Counted from the stretch's first letter, positions 16,022 through 24,463 are shown. The stretch is DNA of 64,000 nt from an uncultured Candidatus Melainabacteria bacterium (GCA_934718135.1 CAKUZW010000004.1:124001-188000), one strand, 5' to 3'. Program-made: numbers and translations. Notes: generated by a model not told the origin, from the sequence alone.

Positions 16022-16052
16022 AAGGTCGACTAAAAGAAGTTGACCTTTTTTT
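16022..16052 (+). terminator. Rho-independent terminator
   Basis: AAGGTCGAC (16022-16030) pairs with GTTGACCTT (16039-16047), followed by a T-run to 16052. The next gene starts 17 bp later. Confidence 0.85.
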
Positions 16053-16068
16053 ATGCTAAAATTTACGA

Positions 16069-17271
16069 ATGAGAGATTATGATAACTTTAAATATGCATG
16101 TCTGTTTGGTGGTGGAGCTATTAGAGGGGCGGCTCATGCCGGTGTTATTAAGGCATTTGAAAGATTAAACATTCAACCTCAGTTATTAGCAGGCTCTTCA
16201 GTTGGTTCTTTAGTTGCGGCTTTGTATGCTGTTGGGTATAATGCCCATGAACTTGCTGAAGTATTTTTGTCAGTAAATTTTGAACTTTTTAGAGATGTTT
16301 CTCTAGGTTTTAATAATAAATTTGCCCTAAGTAAAGGTAATGTTTTCCTTGAATGGCTTAGAGATTTGATTGAACGCAAATATTATGGTGCTGCGTATTT
16401 AAAAGGTCAATGCAAAAGAGTTACATTTAGTGATTTATCAGAAGATTTGGTAATAATTACAACGAACATGAAGGATTTTTCATGCAAAGAATTCTCTACA
16501 TTTGAAACACCGGATTTTGAAGTTGCCATGGCTGTTCGAATATCTTGCTGCATGCCGGGACTTATGAGGGCTGTGACTCTAGATGATGATTTACTTGTAG
16601 ACGGTGATTTGATGAAGGGTAAACCGATGTGGGCATTGTCTAAAAATATTCAAAATTGTTCTGACAGAATTCTTGAAATTCGTCTTGAAGGAACCTTTTC
16701 CGGCACTGATGAAAATCCTTTGGAATATGTAAATGGCATGTATACTTGCATGACGTATTCTGAAACTTCTTTTATAAAAAGTATTTATGGAAACTGCGAC
16801 AGGTATGATTATTTGGTTGTTGATACCGGTAGTGTTGTTGTGGTGGATTTTAATTATCCGACAGATAAACGCCAAGCTATTATTGATGACGGTTATCGCC
16901 AAGCAATGAACTATTTTACTAAATTTTTACCGGAGAAGAAACAAAAATTGTATGATGCGTATTCTAAAATTTTGGATGAACTTAGAAAAATCCAAGGTTT
17001 TTGCCTGTTGAAAAAGTTTGTTGCAGCAAAAAATACGCTGTCTGAATTGTTTATTTATTTGACTAAAGTCAATAAAATTATTGATATTGATGTGTATAAT
17101 GCAATCAGTGTATTTCAAAAGTTGGTATTTGCTAATGTCAAATCAGGTTTGTTAGGCCGTTCAAAGTGCGAAAATTATGACACAATATCTGACTCTTTGA
17201 ACAATTTAATTTCTGATTTAACATTGCGATGCAGAGAATTAGAGAAATATATTGATAAATTTTCTGATTGA
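16069..17271 (+). CDS. Patatin-like phospholipase
   Basis: A 400-residue protein with a patatin domain in its first 220 residues. The oxyanion-hole loop is GGGAIRGAAHAG, the nucleophile elbow is AGSSVGSLVA (G-x-S-x-G, Ser near residue 44) and the catalytic Asp is in LLVDGDLMKG. These enzymes hydrolyse acyl esters of membrane lipids. The last 180 residues are helical and unassigned. No signal peptide is present. A possible -10 (TAAAAT, 16057-16062) ends 6 nt before the ATG and there is no Shine-Dalgarno, so this is another leaderless candidate, although no -35 is convincing. Confidence 0.88.
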   Translation: MRDYDNFKYACLFGGGAIRGAAHAGVIKAFERLNIQPQLLAGSSVGSLVAALYAVGYNAHELAEVFLSVNFELFRDVSLGFNNKFALSKGNVFLEWLRDLIERKYYGAAYLKGQCKRVTFSDLSEDLVIITTNMKDFSCKEFSTFETPDFEVAMAVRISCCMPGLMRAVTLDDDLLVDGDLMKGKPMWALSKNIQNCSDRILEIRLEGTFSGTDENPLEYVNGMYTCMTYSETSFIKSIYGNCDRYDYLVVDTGSVVVVDFNYPTDKRQAIIDDGYRQAMNYFTKFLPEKKQKLYDAYSKILDELRKIQGFCLLKKFVAAKNTLSELFIYLTKVNKIIDIDVYNAISVFQKLVFANVKSGLLGRSKCENYDTISDSLNNLISDLTLRCRELEKYIDKFSD

Positions 17272-17296
17272 CATTAAACTTTGTTTAGTATATTAT
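17268..17296 (+). promoter_or_regulatory. tRNA-Leu promoter
   Basis: Consensus TTGACA (17268-17273), a 17-bp spacer and TATTAT (17291-17296). The -35 overlaps the stop codon of the patatin gene, and the tRNA begins 36 bp after the -10. Confidence 0.8.
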
Positions 17297-17332
17297 AAAC
17301 AGGTAGCCGAAAGGTTATTGAAAATTGAATAA

Positions 17333-17419
17333 GCTCCAGTGGCGGAATCGGTAGACGCGTTGGACTTAAAATCCAATTGGGCGTATAACCCAGTGCCAGT
17401 TCAAGTCTGGCCTGGAGCA
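17333..17419 (+). tRNA. tRNA-Leu (anticodon TAA)
   Basis: An 87-nt cloverleaf. The acceptor GCTCCAG pairs with CTGGAGC. The anticodon stem TTGGA/TCCAA encloses CTTAAAA, with TAA at the anticodon position. The long variable arm (TTGGGCGTATAACCCAGT) is typical of Leu. The T-arm is GCCAG-TTCAAGT-CTGGC. The discriminator is A, and CCA is not encoded. Confidence 0.95.
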
Positions 17420-17426
17420 ATTCTTT

Positions 17427-17455
17427 AAAAGACTCACATTTGTTGAGTCTTTTTT
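17427..17455 (+). terminator. tRNA-Leu terminator
   Basis: AAAAGACTCA (17427-17436) pairs with TGAGTCTTTT (17444-17453), with Ts continuing to 17455. Confidence 0.85.
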
Positions 17456-17586
17456 AATGTGAAAATTTTAGGTTTTTGTTAAGAAAAATTTTACTAAATG
17501 ATACAACGTTCTGTATGAATTTAGACAACCAATTGGGGCAAAGTTACAAGGGATGAGAAATTTATTAATCAACAATTGGAATCAGG

Positions 17587-17694
17587 ATGACAAAAGCCCA
17601 AGCTGATAAAGAAGTTCAATCCGACAATCTGATTTGGGTAAACGGCTATTCCCGCAATGGTATAGAAATTCTGGGATATTACCGGAGAAAATGA
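17587..17694 (+). pseudogene. Possible remnant with a G-Y-x-R motif
   Basis: A 35-codon open stretch with no ribosome binding site. It reads ...IWVNGYSRNGIEILGYYRRK before a stop. The doubled V-x-G-Y-x-R/G-Y-Y-R pattern occurs at the C-termini of some phage and surface proteins, so this may be a broken gene end. It could also be chance. The surrounding 260 bp between the tRNA terminator and the next gene hold nothing else I can identify. Confidence 0.2.
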
Positions 17695-17716
17695 TTTTTC
17701 TTTGGAGAAAGAAGAA

Positions 17717-18505
17717 TTATAAATACTTAAAGATGTTGAAATTCTTTCGAATTGCTTTTTGGGTATATTCATCAGGAATAACATTTTTATTGTTGTCAAA
17801 ATAAAATTTGCAATCATTTGAAAAATTAATTTCTTCAGGCAAGCTGAATGATGAATATATTACACAATTTTTCTCGGGAATAGAACAAATTTCTCCTTTT
17901 TTGTACATTGAAAATTCAATATAATAAGCATCAATATCTGATTTTGAATGCTTAACCGAAAAATTTACTTTATTTCCGTCTACTGTTGCGTTTGGAAATC
18001 TTTTTGCAAAAGATTCGGCTAACATATTTTCTGTTGTCGAACTGTTTAAGCTTACGGTTTTAAAAGCTTTGTTAATTTTGGTTGACGCAATATAGCATTG
18101 AGTATTTTTAATGATTTCTGCCGGATTATCAGGAGATTTTTTTACAAATCTCAAAGCTATACCAAGAAATAATATTGGTATAAAAATATTTAGAAAAATT
18201 GCTGCAATTGCCCATTTAGCTTGGGTTTTACGGAAATCTTTCGGGCTCATCCACCAATCAACTTGATATGCCCACATGTTTCCTCTAAAACCGCAATAAA
18301 ACTGTAATGCCGTGTATAAAATCCAGTTAAATCCAAATGGTAACTGAATCCAAATTAACGGAATTGCCAAAAGAGTAATCCATGCCTGATGCTTAATCCC
18401 CCAAATAAAAGTAAGCAAAAATGCTCCCCAGTTGAAGTCATTTAGTTCTTTTGGAAGGTCTTTCCCTTTATACCCTGTAAAAAATTCTTTGATAGTATTC
18501 GCCAT
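17717..18505 (-). CDS. DUF2628-like membrane protein
   Basis: A 262-residue protein. Residues 20-130 hold the hydrophobic block FNWGAFLLTFIWGIKHQAWI..., then two more helices with the segment CGFRGNMWAYQ. This is the usual layout of DUF2628-type proteins: N-W-x-A-F, several helices and G-N-x-W-A. The C-terminal 130 residues are soluble and unassigned. The function of the family is unknown. The gene has a near-consensus promoter (TTGACA-N17-TACAAT) 8 nt before the ATG and no Shine-Dalgarno. Confidence 0.6.
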   Translation of the reverse strand: MANTIKEFFTGYKGKDLPKELNDFNWGAFLLTFIWGIKHQAWITLLAIPLIWIQLPFGFNWILYTALQFYCGFRGNMWAYQVDWWMSPKDFRKTQAKWAIAAIFLNIFIPILFLGIALRFVKKSPDNPAEIIKNTQCYIASTKINKAFKTVSLNSSTTENMLAESFAKRFPNATVDGNKVNFSVKHSKSDIDAYYIEFSMYKKGEICSIPEKNCVIYSSFSLPEEINFSNDCKFYFDNNKNVIPDEYTQKAIRKNFNIFKYL

Positions 18506-18513
18506 ATTTTGTT

Positions 18514-18542
18514 ATTGTAGACATTTATTGGGGTGATGTCAA
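18514..18542 (-). promoter_or_regulatory. Consensus promoter 8 nt from start codon
   Basis: On the minus strand, TTGACA (18537-18542), a 17-bp spacer and TACAAT (18514-18519) are followed by only 8 nt before the ATG at 18505. Transcription should begin at or beside the start codon. Confidence 0.7.
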
Positions 18543-18549
18543 ATTGTTT

Positions 18550-19566
18550 CTAATTGTTGATTGCTGCTTCAAATCCGCTCCAGTCAAAATTCTTTAATTT
18601 AACTTTTGCCGAAATATCTTCAATATTTTCATTTTTTAAAAGTTCAAATTCATTTTTGAATTCGTGTTTCAAATCTATCATCGGGAGTCCGAATTCTTTT
18701 GAAATTTTTTCAACTTTAATATCATAATTTATTGATAAAATGTTGCTTTTTGCCAACAGCCCGATAATTATTGCGTGAAATCTCATTGCTATCAGGTATT
18801 TTGCTTTTGAAATTCTTTCGACAATTTCATCATTCGTTAAGCCTGAATATAAGGTGATTTTGGTGCTATTATCGAGTAATATTAACGATTGTTCCAGTTT
18901 TTGGCAAACTTCTAAATCTATTGCATCTTGGAAAGAATAGATTTCGATTTCTTTTTGAGGAAATTCTTTGACTATTTTTTGAGCTAATCTATCAATAAAA
19001 TCTTCACTCATTGTTCTGAAATTTCGCAATTGAACTGCAACAACATCCCTTTTTTCGGAGTTTTCAATTTGGGTAGAAAATATCGGGTCGCAGAGCAAAT
19101 CCGCATTTATTCCCCAACTTTTTAAAAGTTCGAAACTTTTATTATCTCGAACGCTTACATAGTTGCAGTGTTTTAGGAGTGTTTTTGTTAAAAATTGTCC
19201 AAATTTGTTGTTTATCGGTCCAATTCCTTGTGCAAAAATTATGACTTTTTTATGCAACATAAGCCCTAAAAAGATTATAAGTAAGTAATAAATCAGGCTT
19301 TTTATGCTTGTAACATCTTGCAAAAGGCTCCCGCCACCTGAAATTAAAACATCAGATTTGGAGATTGCACCAATGATATCAGGAATTTTAAATGTATAAA
19401 CACTTCTGATGTGTTTGTATTGTTTGATTGTGTATTTTGGATCAGAGGAAATTATAGTTAATCTGTGTTTATCTTGTTTTAATTTTTTTACAAGAACAGA
19501 GAGAATTGCTTCATCTCCAAAATTTTTAAATCCAAAATATCCTGATAAAACAAATCTTTTAGCCAT
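18550..19566 (-). CDS. csaB: CsaB-type polysaccharide pyruvyl transferase
   Basis: A 338-residue protein of the pyruvyl transferase superfamily, which adds ketal-linked pyruvate to cell-wall polysaccharide, often to anchor S-layer proteins. Marks are the N-terminal LSGYFGFKNFGDEAIL, ISGGGSLLQD near residue 75, FAQGIGPI near 112 and the C-terminal MRFHAIIIGLLA near 255. Length matches CsaB. The start shares one base with the stop of kdgK, so it is the last gene of eda-kdgK-csaB. Its place after two sugar-acid genes is unexpected for an envelope enzyme. Confidence 0.85.
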   Translation of the reverse strand: MAKRFVLSGYFGFKNFGDEAILSVLVKKLKQDKHRLTIISSDPKYTIKQYKHIRSVYTFKIPDIIGAISKSDVLISGGGSLLQDVTSIKSLIYYLLIIFLGLMLHKKVIIFAQGIGPINNKFGQFLTKTLLKHCNYVSVRDNKSFELLKSWGINADLLCDPIFSTQIENSEKRDVVAVQLRNFRTMSEDFIDRLAQKIVKEFPQKEIEIYSFQDAIDLEVCQKLEQSLILLDNSTKITLYSGLTNDEIVERISKAKYLIAMRFHAIIIGLLAKSNILSINYDIKVEKISKEFGLPMIDLKHEFKNEFELLKNENIEDISAKVKLKNFDWSGFEAAINN

Positions 19567-20513
19567 TAAAAATCCTCAGTTTTTAGTATGTTGTAGACTT
19601 CATCGTGGTGTGGAATTGATTTTACAGCTCCAATTCCTTGAGCTTGCAAACCGGCATCAATTGATGCAATTTTAGCAGCTTCAATTACGGTATATCCGTT
19701 TGCAATTGAATGTAGAAAAGCACCATTAAAAGCATCTCCAGATGATGTTGTATCTACAATATTATCTGTATAGAACGGAATAAATGTTGTGTTACCTAAG
19801 TTATTTACAAAATATCCTTTATCATTGCTTGATTTTATTACAACAGTTTGAATTCCTAAATCGGTCAAATATTTTGTTATGTTTTCTAGGGATTCAATCT
19901 CTAGGATGTTTTTGGTATCGTATTTAGAACTCATAAATAGAATATCTGTTAACGGGCAAATTTCGTCAAAATATTCTTTTGCATCCTCAGGTTTTGCAAT
20001 TAAAGAGGAGTAATTCGGGTCATACGCTGTAATTACATTATTCTCTCTTGCAATTTCAAATGCTTTTTTTACAGATTCTCTAGCAGACATTGAAAGTGAT
20101 TGGGTGATACCTGAAGTGTAAATTATTTTTGAATTTTTGATATATTCTTCATCAATATCTTCAATAGACAATTTTGCAGGTGCAATTTTTTTTCTGTAGT
20201 ACATGAATTCTTTGTCATGAGCTGATGTTCTGGAAACCATATAAAGTCCGTTTTTATCATCCACAACTTTGACGTGTTTTGTATTTAAGCCTTCTTTTTC
20301 CCAAGAAGAAAGCAAATAATCTTTAAACACATCATTCCCAAGGCAAGAAATAAATCCGACTTTAGAATTTAATCTTCTAGCAGCAATAGCTACAACTAAA
20401 GAGTCTCCGCCATAATATTTGTGCAAGCATTCTGCATCTTTTAATTTTTGATTAGTTGAAAATTCAACTAAACTTTCACCTATCGTAATAAGGTCAAATT
20501 GATTTTCTTCCAT
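19566..20513 (-). CDS. kdgK: PfkB-family sugar kinase, probable 2-keto-3-deoxygluconate kinase
   Basis: A 315-residue ribokinase-fold kinase. Marks are TIGESLVEF at the N-terminus, YYGGDSLVVAIAARRLNSKVG near residue 35 and the C-terminal DTTSSGDAFNGAFLHSIANG near 245, which includes the catalytic Asp and anion hole. Many PfkB kinases are hard to assign by sequence, but the gene starts 3 bp after a KDPG aldolase gene, which favours 2-keto-3-deoxygluconate as substrate. Together they would carry out the lower, semi-phosphorylative steps of uronate or Entner-Doudoroff catabolism. Confidence 0.8.
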   Translation of the reverse strand: MEENQFDLITIGESLVEFSTNQKLKDAECLHKYYGGDSLVVAIAARRLNSKVGFISCLGNDVFKDYLLSSWEKEGLNTKHVKVVDDKNGLYMVSRTSAHDKEFMYYRKKIAPAKLSIEDIDEEYIKNSKIIYTSGITQSLSMSARESVKKAFEIARENNVITAYDPNYSSLIAKPEDAKEYFDEICPLTDILFMSSKYDTKNILEIESLENITKYLTDLGIQTVVIKSSNDKGYFVNNLGNTTFIPFYTDNIVDTTSSGDAFNGAFLHSIANGYTVIEAAKIASIDAGLQAQGIGAVKSIPHHDEVYNILKTEDF

Positions 20514-20516
20514 AAC

Positions 20517-21122
20517 TTATCTTAATTGCTCCAAAAGTTGTTTTGCACGTTTTGTAATTTCTTTATAGTCATCAGCCACGGTCAAATGTCTACCGACACC
20601 GACTGCAATAGCCCCCGCTTCAATGTATTTAGGAACTTCATCAAGTTTCACATTTCCTTGGGGGATAACATTTAAAAATGGCATTGGTCTGAGTAAATTT
20701 TCAATATATTCAACTCCACCCATTGCAGATATCGGATAGATTTTTACAACAGGAATTCTTGATTTCCAAGCGTTGTATGCTTCATTAGCGGTTGAAGTTC
20801 CTGCAATATACGGAAGTCTTTTATCTTTTGTCATTTTCAACAAACTTTTTTGAAAAATTGGAGAAGATATAAGTTTTGCTCCTGAGTCAATAGCCGCATC
20901 AAATTGCATAGATGTGATAATTCCGCCGGCACAAACAATTGCGTCATTTGAAATTGCTTTTATTGCATTAAAAACTTGTGGAGATTCAACATTGATTTCC
21001 ATAACATCAAGGCCGCCTTCAAGTAGTGCGTAAGCTTTATTTACAACATCTTGCGGGTCTTTACTTCTGATTATTGGTAAAACTTTATTTTTTTGAAGTT
21101 TTTCTATTAAGTTTATTGTCAT
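20517..21122 (-). CDS. eda: KDPG/KHG aldolase
   Basis: A 201-residue class I aldolase that splits 2-keto-3-deoxy-6-phosphogluconate into pyruvate and glyceraldehyde 3-phosphate. Marks are LPIIRSKDPQD near residue 15, the catalytic Glu in VMEINVES near 42, AGGIITSMQF near 66, the Schiff-base Lys in VVKIYPISAMGG near 127 and the phosphate-binding end GAIAVGVGRHL near 170. It is the first gene of the eda-kdgK-csaB operon. A likely ribosome binding site (AAGGAT) precedes the ATG. Confidence 0.92.
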   Translation of the reverse strand: MTINLIEKLQKNKVLPIIRSKDPQDVVNKAYALLEGGLDVMEINVESPQVFNAIKAISNDAIVCAGGIITSMQFDAAIDSGAKLISSPIFQKSLLKMTKDKRLPYIAGTSTANEAYNAWKSRIPVVKIYPISAMGGVEYIENLLRPMPFLNVIPQGNVKLDEVPKYIEAGAIAVGVGRHLTVADDYKEITKRAKQLLEQLR

Positions 21123-21183
21123 AATCTATCCTTTTTTTTGAATTTATTATATCATAAAATAAAAATAGACTTGGGAGAGTATT

Positions 21184-23175
21184 ATGAAGAAATTAAAAAA
21201 CAAGTGGTTTTACGTAAATTCTTGTTTATTATATATAGCATTGATTTTTGTATTTTTTATTTTAGCTCTAATGTTTTTAGAGCAATATGCCGTTAGCTTT
21301 CTAATCTCAAATTTTGCGGCGAATAAAAATGGCTCTCAAGATATTGTTGAAATTGTAATTGATGATAAGTCAGTTCAAGAACATAAATGGCCATGGTCAA
21401 AAGATATGTATTCTGATGTATTGGATTATTTCCATACCTTTGCTCATCCTAAAGTTATCGGGTTTGATATGAATGCGACATCATTTGATGAAAATAACGA
21501 ATCAGATAGATTATTTGCAAAACAGGTAGCTAAGATGCCAAATTTGGTGTCCGGTTTTGTTCCTGAGAATGGAAATTTTAAAGGCGAAACAGAATTTTTA
21601 AAATCTTTTAAGAATAAATACTCCGTAAATGTAAATTCCAGTATCAGTGACTATTCAACAGATTATCAAGGAATTGTTGAACCAGCTAAGCTTTTGGTTG
21701 ACTCGACAAAAAATTACGGTTCTATTAAAATTGAAAATTCTACAGGTTCAGGTGCCATATTTTCGACCATTAATTTGATTAATATAAATGGCTCTTTTTA
21801 TCCGTCATTGCCTTTTAAGATGTATTTGCTTGCAAATAATACAAATGATATTTCTTTGGATGGGAGTTATATCACTGTACCTGAAACCGGTTTAAAAGTT
21901 CCTTATCGCTATTCAACGGACGGTCTAACAAAATCATTTATCAGATATTATAAAAATGTTGTATTCCCAAATGGTGTAGTCTCCGATTATTCACACCCGA
22001 GCGTATCCGCTTCTGTTGTTCTGGATACTTATCGAGCCCTGAAATCAGGAATTACTCCAAAAACTAACCCTGAATTGTATGATATAAATAATGGGAAATA
22101 TATTAATCCTGAATTATTTAATGGTAAAGTTGTCTTGATTGGGGCAAATATCTCCGGTCCGTCAGCCGATGTTTTGATGACTCCTATGTCTATGCGTCAT
22201 CCGGGAGTTGATATCCAAGCTTCTGTTTATGACAATTTGGCAAGTAATTATTTCTTGAATTTTGCAGGTTTAGCTCCAAACTTTATTGCCTTTTTTGTTC
22301 TTTCCTTGTTGTCATTTATTTTGATTTTGAGGCTAAAGTTTATAAAAGGCTTATTATCAATTATTTCAATTGACGTTGTATATTTGCTTATCGTTTTTGC
22401 TTGTGCAAGTCACGGGTATATTTTAGGATTGTCCGTACCCCTTGTTTTACAGTTTGTAACGGCTGTTTTTGCTTATTCCTTTAAATTTATATCAGAAAAT
22501 AGAAACAAAGAAAAAATCAAGCAGGCAATGGGTAAATATCTGTCACAAGATATTATGAAAAATGTTGTAAGTAATATTGATGATTTAAAGCTTGGCGGTA
22601 AACGTGCAATTGTAACTGTTTTATTCTCTGATATTCGGGGGTTTACGAGTCTTAGTGAAAAGATGTCAGCAGAAGAAGTTTCAATGATTTTGAACGAATA
22701 TTTTGCTGAAATGGAGCCAATAATTACAAAATACAATGGCGTAATTAATAAATTCATTGGAGATGCTGTAATGGCACTGTTTGGAGAGCCCATACAAGAT
22801 ATAAACCACGCTCAAAACGCTGTTAAATGTGCTTATGAAATGCTTAAAAAAGTTGAGTATCTTCGTGACAAATGGTTGTTTGAAGGCAAACCAAAAATTG
22901 AAATCGGTATTGGAATAAATACCGGAGAAGTTTTTATTGGAAATATCGGTACCGAAACCCGTATGGAATATACTGTAATTGGGGACACAGTAAACCTTGC
23001 TTCTCGTATTGAAAGTTATAATAAGGTTTATAAAACCAATTTGCTTGTAAGTAGTTCGACTTATGCCAGTATTGCGGATATTGCAGATGTGATAAAGATT
23101 TCAGAGGTTCAAATTCGTGGTAAAGCAAAGAAAATGAATATCTATGAAGTTCTGCGAATAGATAGAGATAAATAA
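21184..23175 (+). CDS. CHASE2-domain adenylate cyclase
   Basis: A 663-residue class III nucleotide cyclase. One membrane helix (about 15-38) leads to an extracytoplasmic CHASE2 sensor (about 45-360: IVEIVIDDKSVQEHKWPWSK... GKVVLIGANISGPSADVLMT), then three helices (about 365-450) and the cyclase domain (about 475-655). Metal-binding Asp residues are in LFSDIRGFTSL and KFIGDAVMALFGEP. The Lys in NKFIGD and the Thr in EYTVIGDTVNLASRIE indicate ATP over GTP. The Asn and Arg of NLASRIE stabilise the transition state. It would sense an envelope signal and make cAMP. GAGAG lies 7-11 nt before the ATG. Confidence 0.93.
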   Translation: MKKLKNKWFYVNSCLLYIALIFVFFILALMFLEQYAVSFLISNFAANKNGSQDIVEIVIDDKSVQEHKWPWSKDMYSDVLDYFHTFAHPKVIGFDMNATSFDENNESDRLFAKQVAKMPNLVSGFVPENGNFKGETEFLKSFKNKYSVNVNSSISDYSTDYQGIVEPAKLLVDSTKNYGSIKIENSTGSGAIFSTINLININGSFYPSLPFKMYLLANNTNDISLDGSYITVPETGLKVPYRYSTDGLTKSFIRYYKNVVFPNGVVSDYSHPSVSASVVLDTYRALKSGITPKTNPELYDINNGKYINPELFNGKVVLIGANISGPSADVLMTPMSMRHPGVDIQASVYDNLASNYFLNFAGLAPNFIAFFVLSLLSFILILRLKFIKGLLSIISIDVVYLLIVFACASHGYILGLSVPLVLQFVTAVFAYSFKFISENRNKEKIKQAMGKYLSQDIMKNVVSNIDDLKLGGKRAIVTVLFSDIRGFTSLSEKMSAEEVSMILNEYFAEMEPIITKYNGVINKFIGDAVMALFGEPIQDINHAQNAVKCAYEMLKKVEYLRDKWLFEGKPKIEIGIGINTGEVFIGNIGTETRMEYTVIGDTVNLASRIESYNKVYKTNLLVSSSTYASIADIADVIKISEVQIRGKAKKMNIYEVLRIDRDK

Positions 23176-23210
23176 ATTTTTTGTTCACTTAAGTCTGTTA
23201 AATAAAGTAG

Positions 23211-23235
23211 GGTGGGCTCACTAGCCCACCTTTTT
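23211..23235 (+). terminator. Terminator-like hairpin, also a dispersed repeat module
   Basis: GGTGGGCT (23211-23218) pairs with AGCCCACC (23223-23230), followed by TTTTT. A variant (GTTGGGCT-AGTG-AGCCCAAC) sits inside the composite repeat at 1551-1570, so this is a mobile module that here can serve as the cyclase terminator. Confidence 0.7.
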
Positions 23236-23237
23236 AA

Positions 23238-23510
23238 AATTGGCTGGATTGCTTCGTGTTCGCTCGCAATGACAAAATGGCAGAATTTGGAGATAATAAA
23301 AATGTAATGAACTTATTCCCTCGTTCTTTTTCCCATATTCCTTTAATTTAAACCAACATTGATAGATTCTGAATAGCAAGAAAATTTTGTGTTCATTCTT
23401 CACTCAAATTTTCTAAGCTTTCAGAATGACAGACCTTTTAGGGGACTGGACTTTGCCCCGAACCCCATAAAAACCGTAAAGAACTTATTCCCTTATTTCC
23501 TTGTTTCTTA
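23238..23510. repeat. Repeat cluster between cyclase and yajQ
   Basis: A gene-free stretch made of repeat modules: GATTGCTTCGTGTTCGCTCG with its tail CAATGAC (23248-23272, a REP-like palindrome); an inverted end unit (23300-23350, AATGAACTTATTCCC...); the 91-bp imperfect hairpin CAACATTGATAGATTCTGAA... to ...TTTTAGGGG (23354-23444) that matches 8984-9075; a GGGG...CCCC pair; and a second end unit (23470-23510, GTAAAGAACTTATTCCC...) that runs into the stop codon of yajQ. Both end units here point the same way. Confidence 0.65.
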
Positions 23511-24008
23511 TCTATAATTCGTAAATTGTAGAGGTACATCGTATTTATCTTCGTTTTTTCTTAAAACTTGGATAACTGATTGCAAATCATCTTTGTCTTT
23601 ACCTGAAACTCTTACTTGCTCTCCTTGAATAGATGCTTGGACTTTTAGTTTTGTACCTTTGATGTCTGCTACGATTTTCTTTGCAAGTTCTTGAGTTAGA
23701 CCTTTCTTTAGGTTGAATACTTGTCGAACATTTCCTCCAAGTGCATTTTCAGGAGTTTGTGGGTCAAGAATTTTTAGGCTTAAATTTCTTTTAACAAGCT
23801 TTGATTGCAAGATATCAACTATATTTTTCAACTTCATATCATCGTTTGTTGTAATAGTAATGCATTTGTCAGCGTCAAGTTCAACTTGCGAATTTGAATC
23901 CTTTAGGTCAAATCTTGTTGTCAGTTCTCTTTTAACTTGATCAACAGCGTTAACCAATTCTTGTTTGTTATATTCTGATACGATATCAAAACTGCAATCT
24001 TTTGCCAT
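23508..24008 (-). CDS. yajQ: YajQ-family nucleotide-binding protein
   Basis: A 166-residue YajQ homologue. Marks are MAKDCSFDIVSEYNKQELVN at the N-terminus, LTTRFDLKDS near residue 30, SQVELDADK and the C-terminal VSGKDKDDLQSVIQ with VPLQFTNYR. Family members bind cyclic di-GMP or nucleic acid; in some bacteria they act as co-regulators. AGGAG lies before the ATG at 24008; the frame is open for ten more codons upstream but without a ribosome binding site. The stop codon is contiguous with a repeat end unit. Confidence 0.93.
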   Translation of the reverse strand: MAKDCSFDIVSEYNKQELVNAVDQVKRELTTRFDLKDSNSQVELDADKCITITTNDDMKLKNIVDILQSKLVKRNLSLKILDPQTPENALGGNVRQVFNLKKGLTQELAKKIVADIKGTKLKVQASIQGEQVRVSGKDKDDLQSVIQVLRKNEDKYDVPLQFTNYR

Positions 24009-24065
24009 AATAAAACTCCTTTTTAATAATCTAAAACTCTTCAATTTTATTTATAACATAAAAAA

Positions 24066-24087
24066 GCAGGATTTTGGGAAATCCTGC
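24066..24087 (-). terminator. Terminator on minus strand
   Basis: GCAGGATTT (24066-24074) and AAATCCTGC (24079-24087) form a 9-bp stem. On the minus strand it is followed by a T-tract (complement of AAAAAA). It ends the transcript of the gene at 24140-24463. Confidence 0.8.
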
Positions 24088-24139
24088 GAAATTTCATTTG
24101 CTACACACTATCTTATTTGAACTATTACAGGGAAATTAA

Positions 24140-24463
24140 TTATTTTTTGAATTTTGCTTTTAGTTTTGTGAATCCTTTTTTTATTAAACCAAATACTTTT
24201 TTGCCACCTTTGAATGTGAGAATTCCGGCTCCGATTATTCCTGCACCAAGTAAGATTTTTTTGAAGATTGATTTATCTTTTTCTTTTCTTGATGGTTGGA
24301 ATGTATCTTGAGAAAGTTGTCCTCTCATTGATATTCCGGACATTTCATTACTACCGTAAAAAGTTGAAGGAGCCATTGGTAGAGTTTTATCCAAGTTGTT
24401 CAACCCGATATCATCGTTCAATGCCGGATTTGATAAATTATACATGCTGCTTGTATCTACCAT
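24140..24463 (-). CDS. Small orphan protein with one membrane helix
   Basis: A 107-residue protein of unknown function. The first 65 residues are polar and Met/Ser/Asn-rich (MVDTSSMYNLSNPALNDD...). Residues 70-85 form a Gly-rich hydrophobic helix (ILLGAGIIGAGILTF), and the last 20 residues are very basic (FGLIKKGFTKLKAKFKK). It shares an almost identical promoter and leader with the gene at 58313-58723, whose product is also small with a Gly-rich hydrophobic part and a basic region. AAAAAGG lies 6 nt before the ATG. Confidence 0.6.
   Translation of the reverse strand: MVDTSSMYNLSNPALNDDIGLNNLDKTLPMAPSTFYGSNEMSGISMRGQLSQDTFQPSRKEKDKSIFKKILLGAGIIGAGILTFKGGKKVFGLIKKGFTKLKAKFKK

Noticed and set aside
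17569..17817. Minus-strand gene after the DUF2628-like gene
   Set aside because: It lies over the 3' end of that gene in another frame, with no ribosome binding site or protein-like composition.
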